This document shows positions 1 to 13,571 of a stretch of 64,000 nucleotides of DNA, piece by piece. Both the position numbers and the translations under genes were made by a program. The notes below the pieces were generated by a model. The model was not told the origin of the DNA. It saw only the letters and a program-made list of their open reading frames with translations, and made no database searches. Source of the DNA: Apostichopus japonicus (lineage: Eukaryota; Echinodermata; Holothuroidea; Aspidochirotida; Stichopodidae); assembly GCF_037975245.1 (NCBI RefSeq), contig NC_092569.1:35562668-35626667 (forward strand), in the 5' to 3' direction. Every line of letters begins with the position of its first letter. The first letter of the stretch is position 1.

Positions 1-300
1 AATGAGGGGATGGGCATATTGGGGGTCTACTGGCAGGGGTACCCCACCAATAAAAATTACTGGCAATGCCGATCCCTTGTATCTGAAGTCCTAACCAACA
101 TTTTCCAGTAGGTTTCAAGTGGTTACCTCATGAGCTGACCTAGGTCAGCCATGAGGGGTCAATTATAGATCACTGGCAGGGGTATCCCACCACCAATAAT
201 TACTGGCGATGGCCATTTGTTGCTCTTGGGGCTATACCTGACACATTGTTCTTACTTTGATGTGGTTACCAAGAAAGCTGATCTAGGTTAGCTATTAGGT
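1..300. repeat. two diverged copies of a ~141-bp tandem repeat
   Basis: The segment ACTGGCAGGGGTANCCCACCA occurs at about 28 and again at about 171. The following GGTTACC...CTGA...CTAGGTTAG/CAG segment occurs at about 121 and about 262, giving a period near 141 bp. A perfect 14-bp palindrome, CTGACCTAGGTCAG, lies at 135-148. There is no open frame of note. It is probably part of a dispersed repeat cut by the window edge. Confidence 0.5.
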
Positions 301-598
301 GACTTTAAAATTGCTCTCCCAGCCACATCCACCACAGTCGGTTTGCCAGTCGTCAGGTTTCATATACAGGAATGCATTGTGAACATTGTGATGTACCAGG
401 CAATTGGTTACCTTACCAGCTAACCAAACCCTCTGGACTCCCGCTCTACAGATCAGTGAAAATTTGACCAAACTTATGAAGCTTGCACGTAAATGATATA
501 CTAGACTGTTTTTTTTTTAAAACAGGTTATGAAAAGTATCTTAAATATCATTAAACAGTTGGGTACAATAGTTAAACTCACTCTTCCATCTTTTTTCT

Positions 599-799
599 CT
601 ATGGTATTTGTTCCTTTGCTTTTTGGACTCTTGGATAAACTCTTTTGTTCTGCGAAGGGTACCAATATATCATCTTAAAACATGTCTTTAAGCCATATAT
701 AACACAGTTCTCCTCTTCTGTTGTTGCCTCCACACTGGTGTCGTACATCACAGGAAACCTCACCCTTGACTTAGATATTTGGCTTTTCAATTCCTGCTG
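599..799 (-). CDS. possible terminal exon of an unidentified minus-strand gene
   Basis: On the minus strand a pyrimidine tract followed by CAG (about 800-812) precedes an open frame of about 66 codons that ends in TAG at 599-601. The peptide is mixed and charged (near its start QELKSQISKSRVRFPVMYD), not low complexity, and looks more like real coding sequence than a chance frame. I do not recognise a domain. No matching upstream exon is certain; a weak candidate lies at 2284-2410 but its donor phase does not match. It could be the end of a gene or a retroelement fragment. Confidence 0.3.
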   Translation of the reverse strand, partial: QQELKSQISKSRVRFPVMYDTSVEATTEEENCVIYGLKTCFKMIYWYPSQNKRVYPRVQKAKEQIP

Positions 800-2283
800 G
801 AAAAAAGAAACAGCAAAGTATTCATCATTTGAAAAAAAAAATTAAATAAAGTTGTCACCACAAAGTTATGTGAGATTTGCTTCCACTATAGTCTCAAAAA
901 ACAATCCCAAAGTTTGAAGCAGACTGTATAAAGCTGAAAATTTGAACGAGAGTGTCATCACCATTGCAACCAGAATCAAATGCCCAGAATACAGAGATAA
1001 TAAAACATGGGCTAAATCTTTGTTTGTTTTTATGATCTTTAAAAATATAAAATTTTAGAAACAGAAATGCACTGAGCCAACTTATTTATAGGCCTAATCG
1101 TTTTTAGTTGTTATTTTGCTTGCTCACATAACAAGCCTGTTTAGACCTAGGCTAGAGGAGAATCAGTACTTTGTTACACTAAGTTTGTCTTTCGGTCGTT
1201 TTGATTTAGTCTTACTAGTAGTACTAAAGTATATAATGGACCGGCGAAGACTAGAGAATACCCAGAGTTTTAGCAACTGCGTTAAACTGTATCATCTGAT
1301 CTATTATTTACGTCAATGAGTTTCATTCAATCTAGGATCAAAAAGAGAAAACTAATTAATCTTAACCTTTAAACTTTGCTACTAAACAGATATGCTTGAA
1401 TTACAAATAAATGTCAAAAAAACATCATAATCTAAGAATCGATGCATATACATATACATAAACAGAATAATTTGAATTCGCGCAAGTGAACCCTGCACTA
1501 CATTGGACAGAAAAAAAAAACGTGCAATTAGACCAAACTAAACATACTAAATTTTCCGTTACTTCTACATAAAATATCAATACAAATACAACAACTTACT
1601 CTTTTGGCAGTATACTAAAAGCACATGTTATAATAACTTCAGACTATCAAGCTTTCCTGAGAAAAAACGGTTAATACTTCTTACAGTAAGCAAGTCGACC
1701 GTGAAGGAATGTCGCAATTGTTTCCTGGGTGTGACCGGAAATTAAATACTAAAAAATGATAAATGAAAAGGTTAAATACAACTGAAGCGTGCATCCTGAC
1801 TGCTCGCAACATATAATACCGTTGACTATCCAACATAATTTGTTCAGCCTACTGTGACTGTACGTTTGAAGGTCTAGCCTTGCTTATTCAATATCACAAA
1901 GCCTACCCATTTAGATTCACATGGGAAATTACAGGAAATCTTTACCATGAGTGTAGACTTCAAATAAACTATTGAGCCTTATAGTTCCAGCATTTGTTTG
2001 GGAATAAATTAGAAGATTATGTGCCACTGTTCAATCTAGCCCAATACACACATAACACATTGTTAATTGGTGTTTAGAATGCACACTTTAGTGTTGAGAA
2101 TGCACTGCAGTACCCAGTAGAAGCCTATAGGCTACTCACTGTCATTGCACTTGTGTATTGCGAAACGCCAACGTGACAACGGTAGCGTTACACTAACCAT
2201 AATACAGTACTAGTGCCAGTGGCCTAACAATTAACTTTAATTTTACCTTCAAGTTAAAGGAATAACAGGTAGGCCGATGATGC

Positions 2284-2410
2284 AGTTAATACCTCCATTC
2301 TTCTAAAGACCTTCTTGGGTGATTTACGGTTAAAAGTTGCTTAGAGTGATCGTATGAAACTATGCCAAGTCCAGCAAGCTGCCGTTGCCTCTCGGTTTCC
2401 AAATTAAAGT
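2284..2410 (-). CDS. weak candidate coding segment
   Basis: The minus strand is open here for about 40 codons. It reads ETERQRQLAGLGIVSYDHSK near the start and ends at a GTATTA donor-like site. The composition is plausible for protein, but there is no in-frame ATG, no clear acceptor and no domain that I recognise. It could be an exon of the same gene as the candidate at 599-799, or chance. Confidence 0.15.
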
Positions 2411-2444
2411 GAATCGAATTGGGTTAAAATACATTAGTCCGTCG

Positions 2445-2672
2445 ACACCGACTAAGCTACGATTATGGCGTAAATCGGGTGTCCGTGTCGTTCTTAGTCC
2501 ATGGGTTAAAATACCTTAGTCCGTCGCCACCGACTAAGCTGCGATTATATTTTCCTTAGTCAGTGTAAACTGACTAAGAAGCAGCGATGAAACGAAGATT
2601 TTTGCTAGTTCGTGTGCATTGACTAACGTTACAAACTAATTTAACGTTAGTCCGTGGCAATATTGACTAGTT
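2445..2672. repeat. array of five imperfect hairpin repeats
   Basis: Five related inverted repeats of the form TTAGTC-N-GT...AC-N-GACTAA lie in about 230 bp, near 2450, 2513, 2551, 2606 and 2643. The first two also share the tail AAGCT-R-CGATTAT. Each could fold into a short stem with 7-8 paired bases. The function is unknown; it could be the subterminal repeat block of a DNA transposon. Confidence 0.55.
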
Positions 2673-2679
2673 TATTTTT

Positions 2680-4560
2680 TCAGTGTACAAGTCGACAGTT
2701 TGAAATAAAATGTCGTACGTTAAGTTTTTAGCATAATCAGTAGAAATTTGTGAGATAATATAGCCGAAATTTAAAAATAAGTCTTGATACAATACTTCAA
2801 AGCTTAGCAGTATTCCGCGTACTGCCGGGGTGACTATTGTTGCACGAAAAAAGAACCGGATATCCCATTGACGTTGCGCGAAAGAGAAACTAAATATTGG
2901 ATGTTGTGCCTGGTTTACTCACTCTTCAATATATGAATTCTCGTATTCCTTGACTTTGAATGCCATAACAAATTTTGACAAATAAAGATGGAAACACATT
3001 TGGCAATTTCTGTGGGTGAAATTGGATCCCGTATTAAATCAATCATTGCATGTTAAAACAAAAAGAAACAAAATATTTCATAATCACAGAGTCGACACAA
3101 ATTGCGCCAGTCTGGTCGTCCTCGAATTGAATCTACATTCCCCTTGAGAAAGGAAGGATTTACGCCCCTGTACTTACATTAGAAACAACCATATCACACG
3201 GTGCATATTCGTTTTGCTGGATTAGGAATGGAAGTTGCGCAGAAGAGCTCAGTCAAAAGGTTGGTTTAGAGACCCAATGATTAGAAGTCTCGTTGTAGGT
3301 TATTCAATATGCAAGGTGTCAGTGAACTTTCGGCTAATCAAATGATTTCTTCTCTGGAATTTGTTTGGCCATGATAAAAATCTGTTCAGGTGATGCAGAA
3401 TTTATTCAGCAGGTGGTTCAAGTCCACCAACAGATAACATTAAGCCACTCACTTTCCAAGAAGAATATCAAACTTTTGAGCACTTAATGTGACTTGATAT
3501 AGAAAAAAGGCTAATCCTATGATATAAATTTTGTATGACAATTGGCAAAGCGATCAATGTGTAAATTAGTAAATGCATCAAAATTGACGCACCTTCGTAA
3601 TTGACGCATCTTCAAATTTTGCTAGCTACGATTTAGCAGGCAGCAAAGCAGAGTTACATATTTCATGAGTTTGAATCCACTTCAGGTATATGCTGATCAA
3701 ATTGTGTGTTTTTTTTTAAAAATCTTTTGACATCCTCTCTCAAGTTTTGCACGTATTTTTGGCATTTAGAAATCTTACTTCCTACAAATAACCAAAATTA
3801 CCTAAACATGAAACCACTACTCTCAAGGACCTGTCTGTCTGAGTTGAGAGGCTCAATATCGGGTATAAAATACTTGACACGGCAGACATTTTGTGGTCAA
3901 ATTCTGCTCACTATACTCTTGAAGGGGCAATGCCAGTACAAAAAGATATCTTAATGTACAGTTAGCTTGTTACAACAATATGACAGTATATGTGTACAAT
4001 TGGTAAACATTTCATAATATTTCAACAACACATACATTAACACTTAAATGAGACAGTGCCCCCCCCCCCCCCTTTGTAAATAAAGAATAGGAGCTGGTGT
4101 TGTTAAAGCTCATTACCAGCTTTGTATGGTTAAAATACAAACAAACCCACTGGTGGGACTATGAGGGTTGGGAGAGGGGCAGATTATGTCTCCTCCCACA
4201 TTTTCCCAGAACTAGAGCAAATTTTCAAATACACAACTAGAAACCTAAATTTCTCAAGAGGGGTGGGGGCACCCCCTTGTTCCCTCTCTCAGGTTTGCCT
4301 CAAAACTAGTACTTGGTGTGACCTGTTTTTTCTTAAACTAAGTAATTTTGTTTATGTTGTCCTTTTTTCTAGGAATACATGTGCTGGCTCCCAAAGAGTC
4401 TATCTCTTTTTAGCACTGTGGGTGAAATAAACAGTTTAATAGCTATTTTTGGTTAAGTAGGAATATTTTTGGTGATAGATGTTTAATTTGAAATGTGCCT
4501 ATGGACACCGAAACCCATTTATATGTTAAGTAATGTGTCTGGTAATTTATTTATTAAGCA
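2680..4560. other. non-coding stretch, no gene seen
   Basis: AT-rich sequence with a run of about 20 C at 4051-4072. The open frames are short, have no recognisable domains and are not flanked by convincing splice sites. Confidence 0.5.
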
Positions 4561-5489
4561 TTAATTGACATCTGGTAGGCCACTGGACCCCAGATACCAG
4601 GGAGTGAAGGGCATAGGGTTGGAGGGGGAAGTTGAGACAAAGGCTAAATTATGAATATTCAATGAACCAACCTTTGTGATTGGTTTAAGGTGGTCATGTG
4701 TGAGATGAATTGAACAATTATTATAGAATGTATTCTTATTATTATGGGATGTATTATTATTATTATTATGGGATGTATTTTAGGAATTATGGGATGGAAT
4801 GAATAGGGTATGATGGTAGGGGGACAAATTTAAGAATAGTTACTGAAGCTGAGTTGCTAATAGGTAGAGTAGAAGAGAGGAAGGATTAAGTTTGAGATGG
4901 TTGGGCACGAGATCATAATTATTTTCTAAGACTAACTTCACCAGTATTAGAATAGAGGACTAGTATAAAATTAATTTAAAGTTAAGTGGACACTTGAAGC
5001 GTTTTTATAGATGTTTTGTGAATACCTGGAGCTTGTTCTTTAAATGGATATTTTATTTTAGTAAAAACCTGGAACTGTTTTACATGGAGATTTTATATTC
5101 AATAAAAGTTTATCACCCGAAGTTGTAGCCATCGAGGCAGACCTACATTTCATCCTGTTCTAATATCTGGCAACCATACTATTTGTTGTGCTAATTTTCT
5201 GTTGTGGTGAAACTATAAATCCTTTTTTTTTAATTCTACGTCCTTGTTTGGCACCGGACGTAAAGCCCTGCGACGACCCAACCCCAGTGATGAACAGCCC
5301 CTCCTAGTGACCGAGACGCCCCAAGAGGTTATTTTCTCCGAGTTGCGAGCTACCCAGAGAGCCACCCTACCCCAGAGACGTCACCAACTAAGGGAACCGC
5401 CCTGGAGGTTTCCTAATGAGACAACTTCAATTTCAATTACATTTGGTCGACTCGCGCCGCCTTTTTGTTTTTTATTTCGTTTGCACTGA

Positions 5490-5490
<1 letters not shown>
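4560..5490 (+). mobile_element. possible LTR-retrotransposon remnant (LTR end plus gag-like start)
   Basis: A non-coding block with AATAAA near 5101 is followed at about 5250 by TTTGGCACCGGACGTAAAG, which resembles a primer-binding-site region. An open frame follows (5244-5489) whose peptide is rich in Arg, Pro and Gln, as the N-termini of Gypsy-type Gag proteins often are. No protease, RT or second LTR is visible. The call rests only on this layout and is weak. Confidence 0.25.
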
Positions 5491-7036
<1,546 letters not shown>

Positions 7037-7182
7037 CTAGTAATTGAATATACTGTTTACGTGCTATACATTACTTAGCTTAATATTGTAAAAGGAAATA
7101 TTTGGTTAGTGTGACGACAATGTTCCCTTCAATTTAAAAAGAAGCTAATTATAATAAACTCTCTTGTTTATACATTTAACAG

Positions 7183-7433
7183 AATATGACTACATGGATT
7201 ACCATCGAGATATGAAATTTTCAACTTACGATCAGGACAATGACTTAGCCAACCAAAATTGTGCTAGTACTTCTTATCATCCCGGCGGCTGGTGGTTCAA
7301 TGGTTGTCATGCTATTATGTTGAATGGAATATACGGTGCTCCTTGGGATACAGGCATCTGTTTGTTTCAAAGGATTACACGCGATAAAAACTGTTCTGTT
7401 GTGGCAGTGGATATGAAAATTAAGCCTTTGTGA
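7183..7433 (+). pseudogene. gene A: orphan last exon of a fibrinogen-related (FReD) gene
   Basis: A TTTAACAG acceptor precedes a 251-nt exon ending in TGA, the same length and phase as the last exons of genes B and C. It encodes the C-terminal half of a fibrinogen-related domain. Seen are the calcium-site motif FSTYDQDND, the WWFNGCHAIMLNG core (canonical WWYxxCHxxNLNG), and the ending VDMKIKPL. The frame is intact. The other FReD half, EGF, TIL and signal exons are not found upstream, where a (TA)n tract and unrelated sequence lie instead. It is most likely a truncated copy; a distant 5' part outside the window cannot be excluded. Downstream sequence to about 8.3 kb matches that after gene B, so the duplication extended past the stop. 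Confidence 0.8.
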
Positions 7434-7614
7434 GAATGTACTTAGAGAGGTTCACAACCATTTCTTCTTTGAAGTCATGAACCCATGGACTTTAAAAACC
7501 ATTGCTTGCTGGATGACTAATGTTAATTGATTGGATCGAGAAAGAGGGGGGGGGGCAGGATTGTGACGATTTGGTTAAAAGAACATTCAATGAACTTGAT
7601 CATCAGGTCATATA

Positions 7615-7620
7615 AATAAA
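7615..7620 (+). terminator. candidate poly(A) signal of gene A
   Basis: AATAAA about 180 bp after the gene A stop, just before ACACTAGTAGC, which is shared with the gene B 3' flank. Gene B has ATTAAA at the matching place. Confidence 0.45.
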
Positions 7621-8459
7621 ACACTAGTAGCTTAGATTATGAAGAACTGAAGTGTGAGTCTTATTATCCAAGGTTCGTTTATATAAGACCACATCATGGC
7701 AGAGGAATGAAGGTTGGATCTTCAATTTTCCCGAAACCAGCAGATTATAATTATATAAATATTAAATTGTAGTTGATGAAGCTACTAAACCCTGCTCTTT
7801 ACAAGATGAGAAGAATGTAAATAATGAATTTGAATTATCAATTGTGTTGCACGGACACGTTTTGTTATCGGTAGTAAAATGTAATGAAAAGGAACAACTT
7901 TCACCTCGTTACGCGAATTAAAACGCTTTGAATAGAGCTAATTATCTTCACGGTTATAGGATATCCCTAAATCAAACGAAAAGTTTTCGTCTTCACATAG
8001 CTTTGTTATTCTCTGTTATTTTATTTTGACCTCAAAATATGTAATGCTTTAAATAAAAAAAATACTTTTTGGATTAGTGTATCATTGTTAAGAAAATGAC
8101 TAATTATCATAAAAAAAATTCTTGTAGCACCTTACTGTTTGCTTAAGGAGATTCACCATAATGCGCACAAAGGTAAGGTGCCGTAATAAGAAGCTGGATT
8201 GTGCTACATTTGCAAAGTCACATGTTCGTTGAATTTGCTAGTTCGGTCAACATACACATTTACAAGGTATAAGCTGGAAAGAAAGTAGACATTTAAGGAA
8301 ATTAAAATAAATGACAATGACAAATTATGATGTGCTAGAATGCAGATGTGTACAGTTTGTTAAACAGTGTTTAACCATTATTTTAACAATAAGTCAAACA
8401 ATGTATATATGTGTGTATAAAGCACGTTTATCCAACCTTGGATGACAATTAACTATTAA

Positions 8460-8464
<5 letters not shown>

Positions 8465-8528
<64 letters not shown>
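8465..8528. repeat. (TA)n microsatellite
   Basis: About 64 bp of TA dinucleotide with one G interruption, in the 3' flank of gene A. Confidence 0.9.
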
Positions 8529-8531
<3 letters not shown>

Positions 8532-8865
8532 AGAAAGAGAATCAAGATAGATGAGAAATAGAGTTTGCTTTCCAGAAGGGGTGACGGCTACTGTAAAGAT
8601 GATAAATTCTCTTTACAGAAGGAGCCTTGTAATGTGGTGAAGTCAGACGGCAGGCTTAAAGGTTGAAAATGGAGTGTCAAATTCCGGTTAAAGTAGGCAT
8701 CACGTTAATAGGTTGAAAATTGATAGAAATGTTCGTCCAATAATGTAGCAGAAACAGTATTAGAAATTTCCCGAAAGTAATTGACGAAGACGGGATACAT
8801 GATGCAAAGACTGTAGAAAAAGGAGGTCGTATGGTTTATTCAATATTTGTCGTAACAAATTGTTT

Positions 8866-9078
8866 GTTGACATCAGCAATTAACTGCTGATATCAACAAA
8901 TCATTGCTGATAACAGAAAATGGATTTCTCATTCAACCAATTATTTTTGCTGATATCAACAGATCCATTGATGATATCAGTAATTTATTTAATGATATTA
9001 ACAAATGAACTGCAAATATCACTAGTACATGTCGTTGTTGATATTGACAATTCAATTGTTGATATCAGCGATTCAACT
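8866..9078. repeat. GATATC-centred palindromic minisatellite
   Basis: A degenerate array with a spacing of roughly 20-25 bp whose unit contains the palindrome TTGNTGATATCANCAA. At least eight variants are seen (for example at about 8888, 8957, 8970, 9045 and 9058). Each unit is nearly self-complementary, so the array reads alike on both strands. Comparable arrays occur inside some DNA transposons; no element ends were identified. Confidence 0.6.
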
Positions 9079-9089
9079 GTAACGACCGA

Positions 9090-10650
9090 ACGTTTATGTT
9101 ACTATTAAAGAAAAGCGCCACCACCACATCAACAACGCCGCGAATTCGGAAGTACAAGTGGGCCTTTACAAGATAATCTCGCTAGTTCGGTGCAATGTAT
9201 ATAAACTTACGTCATTTGGTAAAATCCAATGACTCTAGAGAAAGAAGGACAGGCCGTTCTTGCCCCTATATCATTGGTTTCTTCGAGAAAGTATAGAGAA
9301 TACAAAATAGCAACGCCTCTAAGGCAAACATCTTCTTGAGGCTAAAAGAAATTGACAACGGATCAACGCGACCATTAGCAGTGATATTACTGACCTTTTA
9401 TCAAACTTACTCCTTTTTATCATAGCATTCTACACAGGTTTGAGTGTGTAAGATTAATTTATACTAGCCTAGATATTTTAGCGGTATCTGACGATCACAT
9501 GTTTGAGATTTGGAAAGCTGGGCCTTTCAAAGCCATATCGAGACCAGCCTGAACGTACTTGAATATACTTTGCACGAAGAAGACAAAGGACTACATTTTT
9601 CGAACCGTCGGAACTCCTATTCCTGTCGGCAGGCCATGGACCAGCACCACCGTCACATGGGTTGATGTTGGTGTACGGCCTATCGATTTTCTACTAAAAT
9701 ATGCGGGCTTATGGGGCATTAGAGTACAAGGAAAAGAGACTTTGCCCCTCCCCCATGGTACAGCCAATTTTCAAAAGGCTTAATATAATTTGTTAGGCTA
9801 TTGGATGATACATGAAACATTCGATATAGGTCTTAGCAAGAAGCTCTACTGAAAATGCCATGCAACACACTCAAGAGCGGGCCGAGAAATACCTTGGTGA
9901 TATTCTGTTTGACGAAACAATACCTTTAAAATGACCATTCATGTAATCAATGTCTCCTGAACGGAGTTTCTGACTCCTCTTTATTCTCAATCGCAACAAC
10001 TTAAAGGGGTTGATTTGTTTTAAAAAAGGAAAATTGCAACTTATAACCTTCTCATACACTCATCATTCTCTGCAGTTTGTGGACACTCTACGACCGCCAT
10101 TCTCATATTTACAATAAAGCAACTTGTATACAACACTCCAGTGACTTTGCGCATTGTCAATGATGCCGGAAGAAGATGTGGAAGAAAACGCCCCCCCCCC
10201 CCTCCACGCACGCACACGCACACTCCCAAACATGCACACACTTCAAAAGACTAGCCAGGGGCCCTACCTTTTCCATTGGTTGGTGGAAAAGAAAGAAATA
10301 ATTTGATAAGAAACGGAAAAGAGATTGTGTGATTATACGTGAAAATTTCAATGAGACTGCAATTTTTCAAAGCAATGTAAAAATATCTGTATTAAGATGC
10401 AATATCTTCCATTACTTACATAGCACTGGATTCCGCTTTCGTAAACTTATAATTCTTTGTTTTCCTTCTGTAAAGGGCTTGTGAGATAATTTCGTGTTTT
10501 GTATTGAACACTTAAAATATTTGGTATGATATTTTTTTGCGCGCTTTTTGTAAACTAATTATTGAACGAGTTATCCTAAATTTTATATTTTAAATCATAG
10601 CCGGTAAGGATGTGGTACAGTGGACAGATTTGGCTACCCGCATAGGGTAT
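9090..10650. other. non-coding stretch, no gene seen
   Basis: No recognisable exon. It contains a C-rich simple stretch with CACGCACGCACACGCACAC near 10190-10225. Confidence 0.4.
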
Positions 10651-10658
10651 AACCTTTG

Positions 10659-11274
10659 TTAAAGCAGCATTTTGCGTCCTTTTGTATGATTTTTGTCAAC
10701 CTCACTGACTCCACTATGCCATAACGACATACACAACTAGCCTATCTATTTAAATCTTACTTCACATGGTGGCATAAAAGTCGAAAAATTTGCAACTTTC
10801 AACTTTGTTTTTCTCCAAGATATTTACCGTTAGAACCCAATAAACCTCGCCCATAATATGAATATTTAAACACTACGAACGTCATTGACCAATTCAACAC
10901 CATGCTTGATTTGTTTACAGTCTATATTGCAGTTGTACCAGCGAGTTCCATTACATCTCCCTGATTGTACCAACGCAAAGTCTTGAATCTATTTTTAGCA
11001 ACGGCTCATAACTTAACCTGCATCTCTGATTGGTTGAATTCAAACTAGTGGGTTTGGCGGAACTGTATGCGATTACTTTTAACTGTGGAATTGGTCGAGG
11101 ACACTCTTCTCATTATCTGCAAATATCCTTAATTACTTGCCAATTAACGTTGCTGGCAGGAAAAAAACTTGGCTAATATCTTAATTTGCTATTTTGTGAT
11201 TGATATATGTAAAAAAATCGATGGACATGTCAAAAAAGTAGAAAACGGCGACCAAACGCAAAATGCTGCTTTAA
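10659..11274. mobile_element. 616-bp MITE with TTAA ends and perfect terminal inverted repeats
   Basis: The left end TTAAAGCAGCATTTTGCGT (10659-10677) is matched exactly in inverse at 11256-11274. TTAA at both ends fits a piggyBac-type TTAA target duplication with a 15-bp inverted repeat starting AGCAGCATTTT. The 580-bp interior has no coding capacity, so it is a non-autonomous element. The superfamily is inferred only from TTAA. Confidence 0.8.
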
Positions 11275-12890
11275 GAATTGATTAGTGTTAAGGGGGGGGG
11301 ACGCGGGAGATTCACAAAGGATCGATCGAAAGGTAGGGGACAACCTTTATCAGGTGGTACGTGGAAGGTAGAACTTAGTGGCGCCCAAGCAGGAGGTCAT
11401 GTAGGGGTCATGACCTGATCTGGGTCCAGGTGGCGAAGTCCCGGAAGCTCTGTAGTATAGTGGCAAGTGAAGTCCGCAATTGCACTGAGTGTACGCTTAG
11501 CTTTAAAAAATAAATCGTATCGACGGCTAAGCAATAAGGATAGTGTTTTCTATTGGTGTTTTTCGGGACCTTAAAAATTTGAGAACAAGTAGCGCACAAC
11601 AATAAAATGTGAGCGAAGCGAACAGAACAAAAATACTCATAAGAGAGATGCTAGAGGACCTTTTGTGATTCATTGGGGCACTGTCCGGTAAGAGTCTATG
11701 TGGCCCCGACAAGCAAATAAATGAACATTTAATGTCTAGTAATATTGGATTCGAAAAAACGTTCTTATTTCTATAGCCTTTTCTCTAGTATGAACAAAAC
11801 ATTGGCCAAACAGCTGCTCGATTTTGGGAGGGAAGACTGTTGAGTGGTGATGATGAATAGTGAGGATGAATTCCACGGATCATAAATTCTTAGGGTGGGG
11901 TGGTTATAACAGTCAGCCTGGAAACAATGCATTTTTCAATATATATATGGAGCAATAAAAGGGATTTCAAACCTAGGGGTATGAACATATTCGAAGAAAA
12001 AATGTGATTGATTTTTACAACATATCAAATATCGTCACTGGCGACAACTTGTAAGGCCAGGGGACATTTGCCTCCGCCACATAACAGGAAGTTAAAATTG
12101 CTCTGGAACTTCCAGGTAAAGTATAATTTGTTCATTAGCTTCGAAGTCTGACACATATCATTAATAACGACGATATATCATGATCCGAATCGAGAGTGGA
12201 GGGGAAGGCGGGGGGGGGGGGGGTGGTGAGTTTAGTCCACATAGACTCGGGGACTATCGGGTCTGGGTCTGTTTGCTTTCCAGCCATCGGGGCGCGTGCT
12301 TTCCGTTGACTCCTACTAGTCTAATTGCACTGAAATGTTTGTTAAAATACGGACACTTGTTGATATTATTCTTTGTCTTACATAGCCTGTACCACACACA
12401 GTGTTCACTCAGATTTGTACTACACTTATAGTATTAAACCTTCATTTAATTTAAATTCGGAAGAAGATCTTCAAATTAAACCATAGTAATGACGTTCCTG
12501 AACGACAGTACTTACCATGTGCTTCAAAGGACATAATCAGTCGCCACAACATGACTTTTGAATATCATTTGACTACCTATTTAATGATTTCTTGTTTCCC
12601 TCACAAGAATCTTTAATGATGTTTCACAACACAGGTATTACAGGTAGTCATAGGAGTTCCTGATAATTCATGATAGCATGAACAAATTGTTGATATCATC
12701 AAATATTGAATAAAAAGTAAAATGGCTGTCAAACGCCCAGTGGAATGAGGCAAGGACAGAGTCACTAAAACAGAAAGAACGAACCACGCGAAACTTCACT
12801 GCTCTATGTCTAATAAAAATATCCACAAGGGGATATGGTTTGAGTGACAGTTACCTGGTGCTCTAGTGTATTGGCTCTTGATTAAAATTT
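11275..12890. other. non-coding stretch, no gene seen
   Basis: No recognisable exon. A G-run of about 16 (12210-12225) inside a G-rich patch could form a quadruplex. Confidence 0.4.
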
Positions 12891-13252
12891 AATAAATAAC
12901 AAATTATTTCAATTGAAAAGAAATAGGTCTCTTTATTGATTTTATATTATAAAGAGATTGTTGATATTGTGTCTGTGCTCATAGTTCTATAGAAGAAGAC
13001 CCCATTCTGTATACGAAAAAGGACATCATTTCCTTTCAATCAATAACGCTTTTCATTTTCGTTCTCGTTTTTGGCGAATCGACTCTAAACAATAACGCTG
13101 AACGTTAACTATGTGAGTTGTTCCTTCAGACGATATGTATGTGTAGCCACACGAAGATGTTAAAAGTTACTTAGTACTTTGATGAAATTAACAAGGAGTT
13201 ATCCAGAAAATATATTACTGTATAAATACGTTGGACTAAACATTGAGGAAAG
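12890..13252 (+). promoter_or_regulatory. gene B upstream region with TATA box
   Basis: TATAAATA lies at 13221-13228, 32 bp before the ATG, so initiation from it would leave almost no leader. The preceding 330 bp is conserved as a block upstream of the B' relic (21120-21490) and, inverted, upstream of gene E (62150-62470). This shows the promoter region was duplicated with the genes. The shared block includes TTCTCGTTTTTGGCGAA and AATAACGCTGAAC. Confidence 0.6.
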
Positions 13253-13334
13253 ATGAATGAAATTAAGTTTTCGTCTATCATCCATTGTTTCCTTCTTGGT
13301 ATTTGTATTCATTCTACGATGGTGGAAAGCGTTG
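13253..13334 (+). CDS. gene B exon 1, signal peptide
   Basis: The ATG opens 27 codons with a hydrophobic core (IIHCFLLGICIHS) typical of a secretory signal peptide, then the donor G|GTAAGT. The length of 82 nt and phase 1 are identical to exon 1 of genes D and E, which fixes the start. Confidence 0.85.
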
Positions 13335-13475
13335 GTAAGTAGAATAACTGAAAGTAGTTCTAACTATTCATCTCATTACTTTGACATTGTGGCTCAGTTA
13401 TTATACTAGTTGCAAATATTCGTAATGCCACTGCTTTGATGTTACTCTATTAAATAACGGTTCTTCTGGTTTCAG

Positions 13476-13571
13476 CGTTTTTCAAGTGCACAAAACCACA
13501 CTCATATAAAGATGCCGGTATGGCTTGTGTTGGTAACTGTAGCGATCAAATGGAGCTAATACCGAGTACCG
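13476..13571 (+). CDS. gene B exon 2, short cysteine-containing N-terminal segment
   Basis: A 96-nt phase 1-1 exon with acceptor TTTCAG and donor GTAAGT. It encodes about 32 residues with three Cys (FFKCTK, MACVGNC). The same exon, same length, is in gene E at 61789-61884, but gene D has a different exon in this place. I do not recognise a named domain. Confidence 0.8.
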
